Shown: positions 46,919 to 59,200 of the stretch, piece after piece
How positions within the stretch are numbered: position 1 is the first letter of the stretch
Layout: each line of letters starts with the position of its first letter
NCBI GenBank assembly: GCA_964036155.1
Contig: OZ038422.1
Span: 24,699,201-24,763,200 of the forward strand
DNA length: 64,000 bases
Source: Diploscapter coronatus
Taxonomy: Eukaryota; Nematoda; Chromadorea; Rhabditida; Rhabditidae
Direction: 5' to 3'
Notes under the pieces: generated by a model
Database searches by the model: none
Told to the model about the DNA's origin: nothing
The model's input: only the letters and a program-made list of their open reading frames with translations
Translations under genes and position numbers: made by a program

Positions 46919-47617
46919 ATGCTGCGAAATCTCATATTTCTGGGTTTGATCGGTATCTGCCTCGGTGCGAATTGCCCAGCTTGGCCGAATAACACCGACA
47001 CTCAAAAGAACTGGTGGCCCTGCTCCAGCGGACCAGTGATTTTCTCCGATGTCAACCAAACCGATTGTAATGGTAAGGTACTTTGCCGAATCTTTTACTT
47101 CTCATGTGAATTGAAGCCGAGACGATCAAATTTAGGCAATTACGAGTATCCTATTCACTTGGCCAAACCGCTTCTCATAGTGACGCAAGCAGACAATCAA
47201 GGGCATGTCTATTCGTCACCAGGACTGAAACAAACGATCAATTTCTGGGAGTGGAACGACTCCACCTGTACATGGGTGCGTAATTGAAGTTTAGAGTTAA
47301 AATTTTCAGCTTCAATAATCTTTTCCAGACAGCCATGCCCACTTTCGGTCTCCTGAAAAACCTTGACGCTTGCACAAATGGGGTCAAGTGTCCTATCCAA
47401 TTGGGAAAACAAACTCTGACTTTCGAGCTGGACTTCAGCGATGTGGAATCAATTATCAAGATGCTAAAGGTACTTAATTAGAGTAGCTAAATCAATTTAA
47501 TGGGGGTAATTAACTCAGGACGACTGGCCCTACCAACTTCAGTACATCTTGCATGACGACCCAACTGGCGACCAAATGTGTCTAATGTTCCAGGCAAGAG
47601 CGTACGTCACTAATTAG
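46919..47617 (+). CDS. Secreted ML-domain (MD-2/NPC2-like) lipid-binding protein
   Basis: Exons 46919-47072, 47136-47275, 47329-47469 and 47519-47617 join in frame for 177 residues. Residues 1-16 (LIFLGLIGICLGANC) form a signal peptide. The rest has the nematode ML-domain pattern: NWWPCSSGPVIFSDVNQTDC, YPIHLAKPL, ACTNGVKCPIQLGKQTLTF and a final PYQLQYILHDDPTGDQMC. ML proteins form a small beta-sandwich that binds lipids or sterols outside the cell. The cysteine spacing agrees with the fold. The start is supported by a TTTTCAG acceptor 13 nt upstream; an earlier TTG-initiated frame is only a continuation. Confidence 0.85.
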
Positions 47618-48243
47618 ACCAATTAAGATGAGATAGTTACTTTAATTAAATGTGTTTTTTTAAAGTCAATAAACGGTAATATCTGCATTGTAATAATTTA
47701 GAGATTCCACATTTCATACAGTTTTTAGATGAAACATGCATGAAATATTACATTTTTTGTGAATTTTATGCATTCGATAGAAATAGCGGCAACTTGGGAG
47801 CCAAAAGAGCACGAGACACGATAAATCGAGAAATAGTATGAAGAAAATAAAGCCTATCATCCCCCATATCCTGTCCTAGTACTATACTATTTCGCCTGTA
47901 TCGTGTCTCGTGGCCTCGCGGTTTCCAAATAGCTAAAATAATGTTTTTAGAAAATTATTTCATAAAGAAAAAGTTTTGCATTCTAAATTAGTGAGAAGAA
48001 AATCTTTGTGACTAGAGATATACGATGAGTCACTGTACATTTACAAATGCGGAAAGCTGCTAGGAAAGCTCGAAACTCCATCTGAATAAATAGTCACCCA
48101 GTTTGAACGGGAAATAGCACGAATTAGAGAAATAGACATGACAAAATAGTCGAAAACGATGAAAACGGCATTTCCCGAATCCCGAAAGGGTGCTGCCGAA
48201 ATAATACAAGTCAATATTTTTGCTATTGTTAACTAATCGGCTT
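47618..48243. other. Intergenic, contains a short inverted repeat
   Basis: AT-rich apart from the inverted pair at about 47800-47930, listed separately. Confidence 0.4.
47800..47930. mobile_element. Short inverted-repeat element
   Basis: GCACGAGACACGAT and GAAATAGTAT on the left are mirrored by ATACTATTTC and ATCGTGTCTCGTGG on the right. Confidence 0.6.
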
Positions 48244-48939
48244 ATGTCATTACGATTCTATTATTTCGTTACGATTTTAATTTCGCTAATTGTGGTTTTA
48301 ACTGATTCGAAGTTAATTGAAAAGCGACAAAGTCGGTATATCTGTGGGACAGATGGGTACAAGTTCTACTCGGATTTTCGTGAGTTTATTCTTGCAGTTT
48401 TTATTTATAATTTGTTTTAAATGAATGGATGATTGTTACCTGTGCAAAAAATGTATCACTGATTCCTTGATGTCCACAAATTTTCTGAAACAAATTTAAA
48501 AGCTAATGATGGTATATTTTAAAAATTTTTATAAGCTATTTAATTTAATGTGCAACCAAAAATGGTGATAATTAATTAAATCAGACACATCGATAATTTA
48601 AAAATTGTAAAAATCATATCTTTGAATTTCGAAATGAAATTTCACAATATTTGATCTTTCAGCCTGCAACATGTACCCTTTATGTACGAATGGAGGCTTC
48701 AAACTGTTCATAGGATGCACTAACAATCTACAATGTCAAATTTACAACCCTGATTCAGCTTGTATAGGTAATTTAAAGTAAACTATCTAAAATATAATGA
48801 ATTTCAAGAAAACTGCTGTTGTTCATTACCAAGAATTGCATCGACATATAAACCATTCTTCAATTCTACTTCACAGCATTTCACGATATCGTACTTATTA
48901 ATCACCATACCGATTATATTAGTGGTTATCTTTTTTTGA
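48244..48939 (+). CDS. Small cysteine-rich secreted protein with C-terminal hydrophobic segment
   Basis: Exons 48244-48379, 48663-48767 and 48809-48939 join in frame for 123 residues. An N-terminal signal peptide (FYYFVTILISLIVVL) is followed by about 70 residues with ten cysteines, including YICGTDGYKFYSDFPCN and ENCCC. The last 17 residues are hydrophobic (ISYLLITIPIILVVIFF), which would suit a GPI-anchor signal or a membrane tail. I do not recognise the family. The first lines slightly recall Kazal-type CGTDG motifs, but the rest does not follow that domain. Confidence 0.65.
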
Positions 48940-49812
48940 AAATAAATAAAAAATATATTGCCCCAATGCCAAATGATAGTAAAGATTTTATCAGTATTTA
49001 GTTTTGGAGCTGATTTTTGAGGCGTAAAATTTTAGTTTTGTCGATGTAACTATATTAATTTATTAGACGTGTAAAATCGCAGTGAACTTCGTTTGTATCT
49101 GTTTTCTGATTCGGTAATCGATGTCCAAAATACGGATTAACGAGCAAAAACTATGTGTTCATCGACCACCTACAGAATGATTTACAGACAGGGTTGAAAA
49201 TTGAAACGATGACAAAATTAATCATGATCTTCATCGAAAATAATATAATTTACTCTGCTATAGAGAAAATTATATTATTTTAAAAGTTTTGTAAGATATT
49301 GAGATGAGTTTAGACATTATTTGATGATATTTGATGGTGATTTTAGGCTCTGAGCAATTTTCAATCATTAATAATTAACTAGACATGATTAATATTGAGT
49401 TCAACTCGAAATGGTCTTTTCGAAATGCGACGCGTAATTCGAAATAATCCCTTGTTAATGGTATTCTTTAGCGTTTTTTGATCTGGTATTCATTAGTTCG
49501 ACTATTTAAATCGACATCGGATTTGGACAATTTTATACTCACTCGAACTCGCTGAAACGAATCCAATTTATCCGTTAGATGCGAAAAATTTTTTACCATG
49601 TCTCTTTAATGATCAATTTCTTTCAACATGAAGAATTTGATGATCAATTATCTTTAAAATCGTTTAGTTTTATGTTTCAAACTATATCTTATCAAACATA
49701 GTTCTGACATGAATTGATAGACGCTGACTCGATCTTCTTATGAGTTATGAAAATTTGAATTTCAAATATCATTTTCAGGGTTAAATTTTTCAATTTGCTC
49801 AAATCTCAGAAA
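48940..49812. other. Intergenic region
   Basis: AT-rich, no gene seen. An acceptor-like TTTTCAG ends at 49778 and CTCAG at 49809, just before the next ATG. Confidence 0.35.
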
Positions 49813-51225
49813 ATGTGGTCCTCAATTGCACTGTTGGGTTTCGCCGCCGTTGCTTTAGCCGACGTCGATTACAATTATCAAGTCACCCCAGCTTACATCG
49901 ATAAATGCATCGCTAGGATGGAGAAGTATAATGAGAAAGGTTATGGCTTATTAATTAGATTTTTTTCTAAAAAATGTCTGATGATATGGTATTGTCAATG
50001 AACAATCATTTGGAATAAAATAGAAAAGGACACGCTTCTTTGATATAGTCCTGACAACATTCGTAACCTAATCAATTCTAGGAGTCGTTCCCGACTACAT
50101 TTTCGACGCTGTTGAATCGATCAAGAACGATGAAGCCGCTAAGCAGGCTTTCTGCGACCTAACAATTGCTTACCACGGAGGCAAATGGGGTGAAGGAGTG
50201 CCACACAACTTCGATGAGTTGATGGAGAAGATTAAGGAGGCAAGCTCGAGTTTAATTCCGATTTAAAATTGACTATTTGGAAACCTCAAGGTCTTAAATC
50301 ATTTAAAATGGGAAAAGGGACGGTAGAGTAGAGATTTCCCCAACGCTATTTAGCGTGGCTTGAGGAATTGAGATTTTCAAGTCGTCTCTAAAATAGCATT
50401 TTCAGGGCTCCCAAACCCTGTACAACCTCGGAGTCAAGGTTGATGCAGCCTATAGAGAAAGGCTCGCTATGGCTCCTCAAACTGCTCAGAACAATGCTAC
50501 GAAGGTAAATTTTTTCAGTTGAAACTAAATGAAGCATTACAATTTCTGATTCGGAACTCTAAGATAATTTTAAAATAATAATAATAATAATAATAATAAT
50601 AAGAAGAAGAAGACGGAATGATGCGAATTTTTAGTAAGGGACAAACAAGAGGGAGAAAGTATGAAAAGATAGTCTGGGTAAGGATAGGTCTCACCATCCC
50701 ACTATCTAGTCCTTATGTAGATACAATACTTTGAACGTTTTTTTCTGAAATTTTTAAATTGATTATTTAGTGGGAAGCCATCATGTACCAAATCTCCAAC
50801 CCCAATAGAGAAATCTCGTTCTGCAACTTCCTCGAAAAAGGACCAGAATTCGCTGCCGATATGAAGGTTGAACTTCAATTTTTTTACCCTGAAAATGTCT
50901 ACTTTAGAAAATCGTGACTGAATGTCAGAACGATCCAGCCTACAAGGAGCAGCTTCTGAAAGCTTTCCCGACCTTGTCCGCCGTCTACAAAAGTACTTTT
51001 CGAAATAAAGTGATTTTGATCGACTTTTAAAACTTCAGGCGACGAATTCAAAGCCGCCCAGGCATTCTTCGGATCTGAAGCCGCTATGAAGACACTTGAC
51101 TGCAAGGTAAGCGAAACGTCGATAAGTTTGAAGAAAAAATCGATTTTCAGGACCCGAAAACCCTCGAGAGACTGGCGAAAATGTTCAAGATGGAAGATAT
51201 GGTGCCCACAAAGCCGCCCCAGTAA
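49813..51225 (+). CDS. Secreted helical protein, unknown family
   Basis: Seven exons (49813-49939, 50082-50239, 50406-50504, 50771-50866, 50908-50992, 51039-51106, 51151-51225) join in frame for 235 residues. The N-terminus (MWSSIALLGFAAVALADVD) is a signal peptide. The mature part is rich in A, K and E, probably all-helical, with five cysteines (KCIAR, AFCDL, SFCNF, TECQN, LDCKD) and no membrane segment. Exon 2 ends at GAG followed by GCAAGC, so intron 2 appears to be a GC-AG intron. GC content of the exons is well above that of the introns, which suggests good expression. I do not recognise the family. Confidence 0.7.
50574..50613. repeat. Trinucleotide microsatellite
   Basis: (AAT)n followed by (AAG)n, inside intron 3 of the 49813-51225 gene. 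Confidence 0.9.
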
Positions 51226-52081
51226 ATCAAACGAATTTGAAATCTCTGAGCCTTTTTTTTTTAGAAAATTACTTCTTGATAAAGATTATGTTGACCTTTC
51301 TGTACAATAAAGCTAGTCGACACATAGAATAATTATTGAAGACGTGAGCAATATTTTCTTGAAAACTTTTGAAATAGAACTCAAAGAATAATCAATGCCG
51401 ACATTTCTATAGAATCGTCGCAATTCGTGTCTCGAAAAAACTTAACTAAATCCAAGGAGTCGAAAAATGTTGATCCTTTTCTTTCGCTCCATTAACAGAA
51501 TTTAGACCTGATTCTTGATCAGAATCACATATGGTTCGATTTTGGGGTTTATTTTGGAAAATAAGCCATGATATTCATATGGTTCTAGCACAAAGACGAA
51601 GCATCTTCAAAATCCCTATCCAATGTTGAAACATAAGAATCTAAAACTGGCTGGGAAGTACATTTTGAAAGTTGAGCATCCAGAAAAGAACCTTTGATCC
51701 AAATACCAGCTGTTTCGGATCTCTTTCTTTGACGTCGTTTTCCTTGATGATTTTCAATTTATCTTCATTTATCGGCGTTTTTTTTTCTCTATCTTGATCC
51801 CTCTTCTTCAATTTTTGTCTTTTTGTGCACAGCATTTGTTCACATTAGAATCTTTTTATTGTTTGACTTTCATTCCGCGGGTTTTTCACGTTTATTCTGT
51901 GTTAACTTCTTCAACAAAAATCCTCGATTATTGACCGATTTATCCTCAAATATTTGTTGAAAACCGCGAAAATTTGGTGACGATCATTCAGTTATTTTAG
52001 ATTTTTGAACATTTTCTCATAAACAAGCATTTCTGGTCAATTTTCGCGCTTTTTAATATACTCAAAATTTTAAATTTTCAG
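51226..52081. other. Intergenic region
   Basis: Holds the AATAAA signal of the upstream gene near 51306. It ends with TTTTCAG directly before the next ATG. No other gene is seen. Confidence 0.4.
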
Positions 52082-52753
52082 ATGCTGAGATACTTTGTGC
52101 TATTTCTTGCCTTCACCGTGTGCCTCTACGCTCAGGGCAGCGGTTTGGACATCGACAAACTCATGCCACAAGGAAAGAAATTCTTCATGGATGTAAAAAA
52201 TTCCTTTTGTTTAAAAAATATCCTATTTTACAGATGACCAAACAAGCCATGGGAGTTCCGTCGTTCAAACCCGAGAATCTCGCTGCTCAAGCATTCTTCA
52301 GGTAAATCGCGTGCTCGAAAATCCGAGTTACCGACTTTTTTCAGGAATTTCCTGGATAAATACACGAAGCTGGACGAGAACGTGAAGAGAGACATGATGC
52401 AACACGTGCCAAAGGTTACGAAGGTGTTAGATGCCGCAGGTAAAAACATTCAACTTCATGAAAGCTTCGAAAATCTCGAAAGAAACCTCAATGTTTTAGC
52501 CAAGAAGTTCAACATCAACCCCATGCAGGCCTTCCAAATGCTCTCGACCTTCTTCGAAAGCTTCAAACAGGGATCAACCCAAGGACTTGCTAAGCAAGGT
52601 ATCTTTGACTAAATTTGCGAATAGAAAGTCTGCATTGCGTACTTTTCCTTTTTCCCCTGATTTTACGGAAAGTTCCATTTTTCAGGAATGAAGATGATGG
52701 GCAACCTTCTCAAGAACAAGAATCAGCAGCAAGCCGCTGCCGGAGGATATTAA
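52082..52753 (+). CDS. Small secreted helical protein, unknown family
   Basis: Exons 52082-52192, 52234-52301, 52345-52598 and 52686-52753 join in frame for 166 residues. A signal peptide (LRYFVLFLAFTVCLYAQG) precedes a cysteine-free, lysine- and methionine-rich helical chain ending in NKNQQQAAAGGY. The ATG follows a TTTTCAG acceptor without a single intervening base. Within exon 3, 52440-52499 has intron-like ends (GTAAAA and TTTTAG) but is 60 nt with no stop, so it can be read through or spliced out in frame. An AATAAA lies near 52770. The gene converges with the dual oxidase. Confidence 0.7.
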
Positions 52754-53296
52754 AATAGCAGTTGTATTTAAAAATAAAAATATAATCAAGTCATTATTAG
52801 CCTAAATATTTATTACTCGAAAAGTAGTCACCAGAATTTTATACAAATAGAAAATATACAAATAACGACTTGAGAGGAATAAACACGATATGAAATGGGT
52901 AATGCTTATGGCCTGTATTTTCAGAAAAAATCGTGAAAAATTTTCACGATTTAAAAATGACAACAATCTCTAAATATGAGCGCGCAATCCCGTTATCGAA
53001 AGTTCCAGCACGCGTATGCAAAAAAAAACGTAATCTCGAAAATATTGTGATACTACGATATGAAAATGGGTAAAGCACTAGATGATGAATGACTCAAATT
53101 CACATACAAATTTCATAGAAGAAAAAGATGTCATAAAATTGGTCAAAATTAGAATAGGAAAAACATTCATGCACTTCTAGATGGGTAAAAAATCTCTCAT
53201 TTTTCTGTAAGAAGCGTATGAGTTCAACATTTAAAGCAACGAGTTAAAAATCACGACGAAATTGGTGCATAGAGCTCGATTGTTCATATTTTATGA
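52754..53296. other. Convergent 3' flanks
   Basis: Contains poly(A)-like signals for the upstream gene and, on the minus strand near 52806, for the dual oxidase. No gene is seen. Confidence 0.4.
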
Positions 53297-56200
53297 TTAG
53301 AAAGTCTCGAAACGATGCGCGAATGACGGTGCATCGCGTACCCGATTGGCCTGAGCACATGAAGAGCTGATCTGCTTGTTGACGGACGATGGACCGCAAC
53401 TGAACACACCGATGTCGGAGACCTGAATTTAAGGTTGTTTGAAGCTCTAAGGATCATATGATGACTTCATTCATGATTTCATAATATCACAAGCAGACTT
53501 GTTGGCGAATCAGAATATTTTCGATTCGATTCAATCCTTCGAGTCAGGTCGGATTGGATTGGATCCAACAAAAAGGAGGATATGAGTTTTTCATATGCAC
53601 TCCAACATGATATATCTTATACAGGTTGATATTTTATATAATGGTTTATACTTACGTTACAATGCCTGGCCTGAATGAACTTCAAGAACGCGTCGAAGTT
53701 GGGTCTTCCGAAGTGATTGTGCGCCCTCAGCCCGGTGAACATCGACACTCCGGCGTGCTCGCCTCGGAAGTGCTTTTCGCAGATGTACTGAAAATATGGA
53801 AATCAATTAGCAAACTAACTTCTAATTGGAGTTCTCTAAATTAAAAAAAAGCCCTTCAAAGTATAGACCAATGTAGTTCTATTTCAGATTTGAGGCTTAA
53901 ATAAATTTAGGAATGAAAATATACCAGCATCGTAGTCCTCAAATCGAATTTGTGGAAGAATTGGGTGACGAAAATGTGGGTTTCAAGAAGCTTCCTGGTA
54001 TCGAGGTCTTCAACGTCTTTGAGAACGTCGATGAACCACTCGTAGTTACGATGACTGGGGCAGACCCAGAGGAAGTAGACCTAAAATAGAGTTTTATAAT
54101 ATTTTTTTTAATAATTAATTCGAAATTTTATGCAAACTCATGATTTTTTAGATAGGCTGAACCCTAATGAATTATAATGATACTGACCATATTTGCATCG
54201 AACACTGTTGAAGCAAGTAATGGATTTTTATTGAACTCAACCTTTACCTTCTTGCACCGAATATTATGATGTCGTCCGGAAGCCATCTCAACCACCAAAT
54301 CAGTCAACGTCGAAGCATAGGGGGTGACTCCAATACCAGCGCCAATCAATATGGCCACATCGTAATTGGTCCATTCCTAGATAATTAGGGTAATTAACTC
54401 GACTTAATTCGACTAATTACCTGATTTCCATCTCCGTATGGTCCGTTCAGATGAAGCAGTGGATAGGGTGTATTGTTTGCTTGGGCTCGAATAATTTCAC
54501 TGCGCAACTTCCAAGTCCAGGGTCCGACAGCCTAATTATGACAGGTAAGTAACTAATTAGAGTAATTAAATAATTAATTACCTTTATGTATAGTTCCAAA
54601 GTGGGGGCTTGAGGTGCCGAAGCCAGAGAGAAAGCGTGACTCTCGTTGAACGAGCAACTAAACGCCGGAGAAGAAATGCGGACCCACTAAATGTAAAATC
54701 GATAATTATTGTTTTTTTTAGTAATTTTAACCTGTCCAGATCGGAATATAAACGATGCGGGTCGCTTGAATTGGAGGTAGATGATGTCTAAAAATTTCTT
54801 GAAATGGAGTTTTTTGAAAGATTTCCTTACCAGAGGGTAAAAGCGATGCATTTAGAACTTGCAATTGCTTGTATTCTTGACGCATGCCCATGATGCGGTC
54901 GATCACGAAGACACAAACCGGACCGATAATGTAGTACCAGAATTTTGGGCTCTAAATTTAAATTTACGTTATTTGATTGTCCCGTCAAATTTATGATCAG
55001 AATTTAAAATGTGCAGATTTTTGAAACTTACGTCTAATAATTTCGGAAGACCATGTAGCAATGTCAAAGCGTAGAAGGCAATGTTGAGAAGGTGGGTCAA
55101 TCTGAAAATAACGATATTTTTTGGCGATGAGAGAATAAAGGTACCTGAATGCGTGATATGCCCGTTTCATGAAGGACGGTATGGCGAAGACATAGATGAT
55201 GGAGATGACGATGATTAGAGCAATTCCGGTCAAGCCGGTGATTGTTCCGTAGAACCAATAGGAGATTGATGGAAGGAAGTTGGAACTGAAATGGAACTAT
55301 TTTGGTATGTTTAAAAACGATCAAGGATTGACTCAATTTAAAGTTTTCCAACCCGTCTTTTGTGCCAAACAGCATTTATAGTTAGTTAAGTCGCGAAATC
55401 GATCTTCTATTGTTTGAATGTTATTACGAGCATACCCAAAAACAGCCTCCTGGAACAAACACTGAAGTCCTTCTTGACTCTGCGTCGCCACATGATAGAA
55501 GTTGACGCAGTGACCGACAGTGTGAACTATCGACCAGAATAACGCGAAGTATGCGACAATCTGAAATGCTATGTTTCAGAAAATTTCTTATGGTCATGAT
55601 TTTCATCTTGTTTTGATCAGTAATCTATTTTCATCGCACGTAAAGCTCAAATTTATTGAGTATCTAAAATATATCGGAGCAATGGTTTTACCTTATGGAA
55701 CGAAATAGCGGAATCGAATGGTATGAATTCCCCCAGAGGCGTGTCTCTGACGACAGTGATGACATTTCTGCACACGGTCAGGAGGATGAGCGCCATGTTG
55801 AAGGAGATCCCGGCAGCAGCGCCTCGGGTGATCGCGATGCCCGCGCCCATCACTCGGCGCAAATCACGGTGCTCCACCTCGTAACGGAAATCTAAAGGAT
55901 AGTCATGGAAAAAGGTTGGGTCTTAGGAAATTGAACATAAAATGGAGATATTGGACATGCTACATTTAGACATATCAAAATACTATCTATGGTTGAGATG
56001 GAATTCTTATAGTTCGATAATTGAAAACGTGGAGCTTGAATGGAAAGAGATTGAGTTTAAAAGTGCATATTATTTTGATATGTATCAAGAAAGTTGATAA
56101 GAAAGTAGCAAAATCGAATAATGAATAATCGTTGCCCTTGCATGGCAGACCATCACCATAAATAACAGTTTCTCATGCTTTCCGCATAACTTTCGGGGGA

Positions 56201-59200
56201 TTTTGTGTAGGACAAACCAAAAATGAAACAATCTCTGTACAAAGGAATTGGGGTAGAAGTGGTTTTCAATCCAAAGGGAAGTCTTGATTTTTCTGGTGAT
56301 AAAACCTGTAGCAAAGGGGTTATCCCTTTTATGGAATGCATATTTTTGCGGCAGCATATCAACTGGAAAAGTTATTTGATTATTATTTTTCTTTCGAAAC
56401 TAATAAAACTCTGAGTTTAGATTTGAATTAACAATATCTGAAATTTACGTAATTTTTGGCATTTAATATTTTCCACTCAGAATTCGCCGACGTCATAATT
56501 AAATTATCAAATCCGCTTGATATCTAAAATTTCTAAAACCTACGCCAGAATCGTTCCGTGAACACGATAATATTCACGCAGATGTAGATGAACATAATCG
56601 CGATGTGTTGTCGGTAGGTCTCCATAAATGCGGCGATAGATCCGAAGAAAGTCCTTGTCAAGCTAAGAGCAGATTTTCACCATAAGAAAAATGGATCAAC
56701 TCAGAAAATTCACTGATTTTCGGACTAAAATAGTCACTGATGGGAAGGGCGAAATAAGTGAATTTTCCAGTAGAAGAAAAGAATTTTTTTCAAGCTTACC
56801 TATGATGCTCGATAGGCACCGCGAATGAACTCAAAGATGCGGTTTCTTGGAGGTTGACCTTCATTTTCGCGCCTCTAAAGTCAAGTCCGACCGGGGGCAC
56901 TCGGCCAATTTGAGTCTCGGTTTGAGATAGGATCGACTCGAAGTCGGCCTTCGTGATCCATTCATTGTCCCGGGTTATTCCTGAAGAAACCAATTCTTGA
57001 GGTAATTTTAAAAGGGACATTTTTATTGACGATCTCTCTATACACAAATATAAACCAGAACTATATGAGGTTCAGAACTCGAATTTCGTAGGTTCAGACT
57101 TCTTTCATAACTGTATATAGTTGTTTCAACTTTCCTACCAGATCGATAAAGCACACTCTCTATGACGTCGGTCTGAGAAATCTCGCTCAACTTCACCCCG
57201 GCAGCGGATTTCAGCGACTTCAAGAAATCGATAAACTCTGTCCGATTAACTTTCCCATCACCGTTCACGTCGCACATCGAGAAGAGAAGCTCGCATTTCT
57301 CTTTGGTCGTTCCTGAAAGAAATGATCCTTTTTATTATAATAGGTGGTTTTCCTCGTACCATTACTGAACTTCTTCAGGACTTCCAAGAATTCAGCGAAT
57401 GACAGACAGTCAGAATTTTGGTGGGCGGTGACGGCGAACATTCTCTGGACGAACAAATCGTCCTCCCTCATACCCATAGCTTGAGCCAGTTCATGTCTAA
57501 ATTTGGGGTTTTATGTCTGAACACTCTATCTCCGCCAAATATGTCCAGAATGAATCATTCGAAGCCTCAATAAGGTTGCAACACATGAGAAAACTCTCGA
57601 GTGTTTACGAATGGTTTAATATTGCAAAGATATGAAACTCTTTACCTTGTGATAGTTTCCTTCAACACCTCATCGGGGTCTTCCTCTTCAGACTGCGAGA
57701 CATCCTTCAACTCCGGATGATTGAAGGCTCTGGCGTAGGCTTCGCGGAAGAAGTGATCGAGACGATCTTGGCGTCTTTGCTAAAACTCACTAATCATTAG
57801 ATTATCATGAGTTTTATCGAATTTCCTAGGCATATAATTTTAATGTTTTTTTCCGATTTCCTATTTTTTTTTGTAATTTTCCATAAATTATTGAACCTTC
57901 GTCTCAGCTCTCGCCAGTAATTGATCATTCCTTTCAGTCGTGATTTCAACTTCGACTTCCAAGGGCTTGACAGTCTTTTCCAAATTGGCTAGGAAATCAG
58001 AAAGATGTTTATCGGAGGGTAGCCTTACTACCTAAAATCTATTTTCCTAGCTAAAACTCAAGTCTTGGACTAACGCAATCGTGAGTTTTCGGGACTCGAA
58101 TCAACACGTATGGCCCATGCATCGTCGACGCGTTAGGCTCGGAATGGATTATTTGGACCTGAAAACATCGATAGGCCGACTTCTCTACGATTTTTCAAAC
58201 CTTGTTCATTTTCGGGAAGAAGATTTTTCGTAATTTGCCCCCACGAGGTTTCCGAACGACCATACAGCCCTTGGAGAACTCGATGACCACTTGACGGACA
58301 AGTTCCTCTTGGAGCCATTCAAAGGCTGAATTTTAGGTAAGTGAATATTTTAGGTAGGTTTGCCGCTTTTGGAAAATGCTCACGATATTTAGTCTCGATC
58401 TCTTTGAAAATTATGTTTTAACAACAATACAGCAAACGTATCAATTTAAAACTTCCTCAGCGATTTCTATCATCTCTTTACGAAGCCCACCTCGAACAGA
58501 ATAACGATCCTTCTTGGGCTCATCATCAATTGCCGTTGCTGAGAGCTGATCGAACGACACTTCCCAGCCCATTTTGATTCTTTGCTGAACCAACAAGTAT
58601 CCGATTCCAATGCAGACTAAAATCTTGTTTTTTCTTTCTAATTCGAGTATTCAGGTTCGGGCTAACCTAATGGAATACAGGCCAACCCTATCAAGGTGAA
58701 AATGTAAGTCACTTCATTTCCGGTGAAGTGATCGAATCTCATGAAAGGTACGCATGGTTCGAGGCCAGTGTTATTAACCTGAATTTTAGAATTTATCTAA
58801 TTTTTCAAACTTTATTTTACCTGGAAAGGCTGAGGACACGGGTCGCCGTTTCTCCAGAAGAATACCTAAAACTACGGTGTTTTAAAAATAGGTGATTTTC
58901 AAAAATACGTCTTTCTGAAGCATGTTTTCAGAAATATCAGTTGTATCTTTGATAATGTCTCTCAAAGTGACATTGTGGATTTGTAGGATTTCTTCATTGG
59001 TGAATAGACCATTCAGAGGGTTCTCGAACCAGAATCTGAAATTTTATTCCAATCATACGTTTCAGAATCAAATTTCTGAAAAGTTAATTTAAAGTCTGGT
59101 AATACGTCGGCTTTTGATCGAGATTTGAAAATTTACCTATCCGAATCTCTCAGCCTGATAAACTGATCCTTGATGATAGCGGAGAAAAGTTCCCCAGGAC

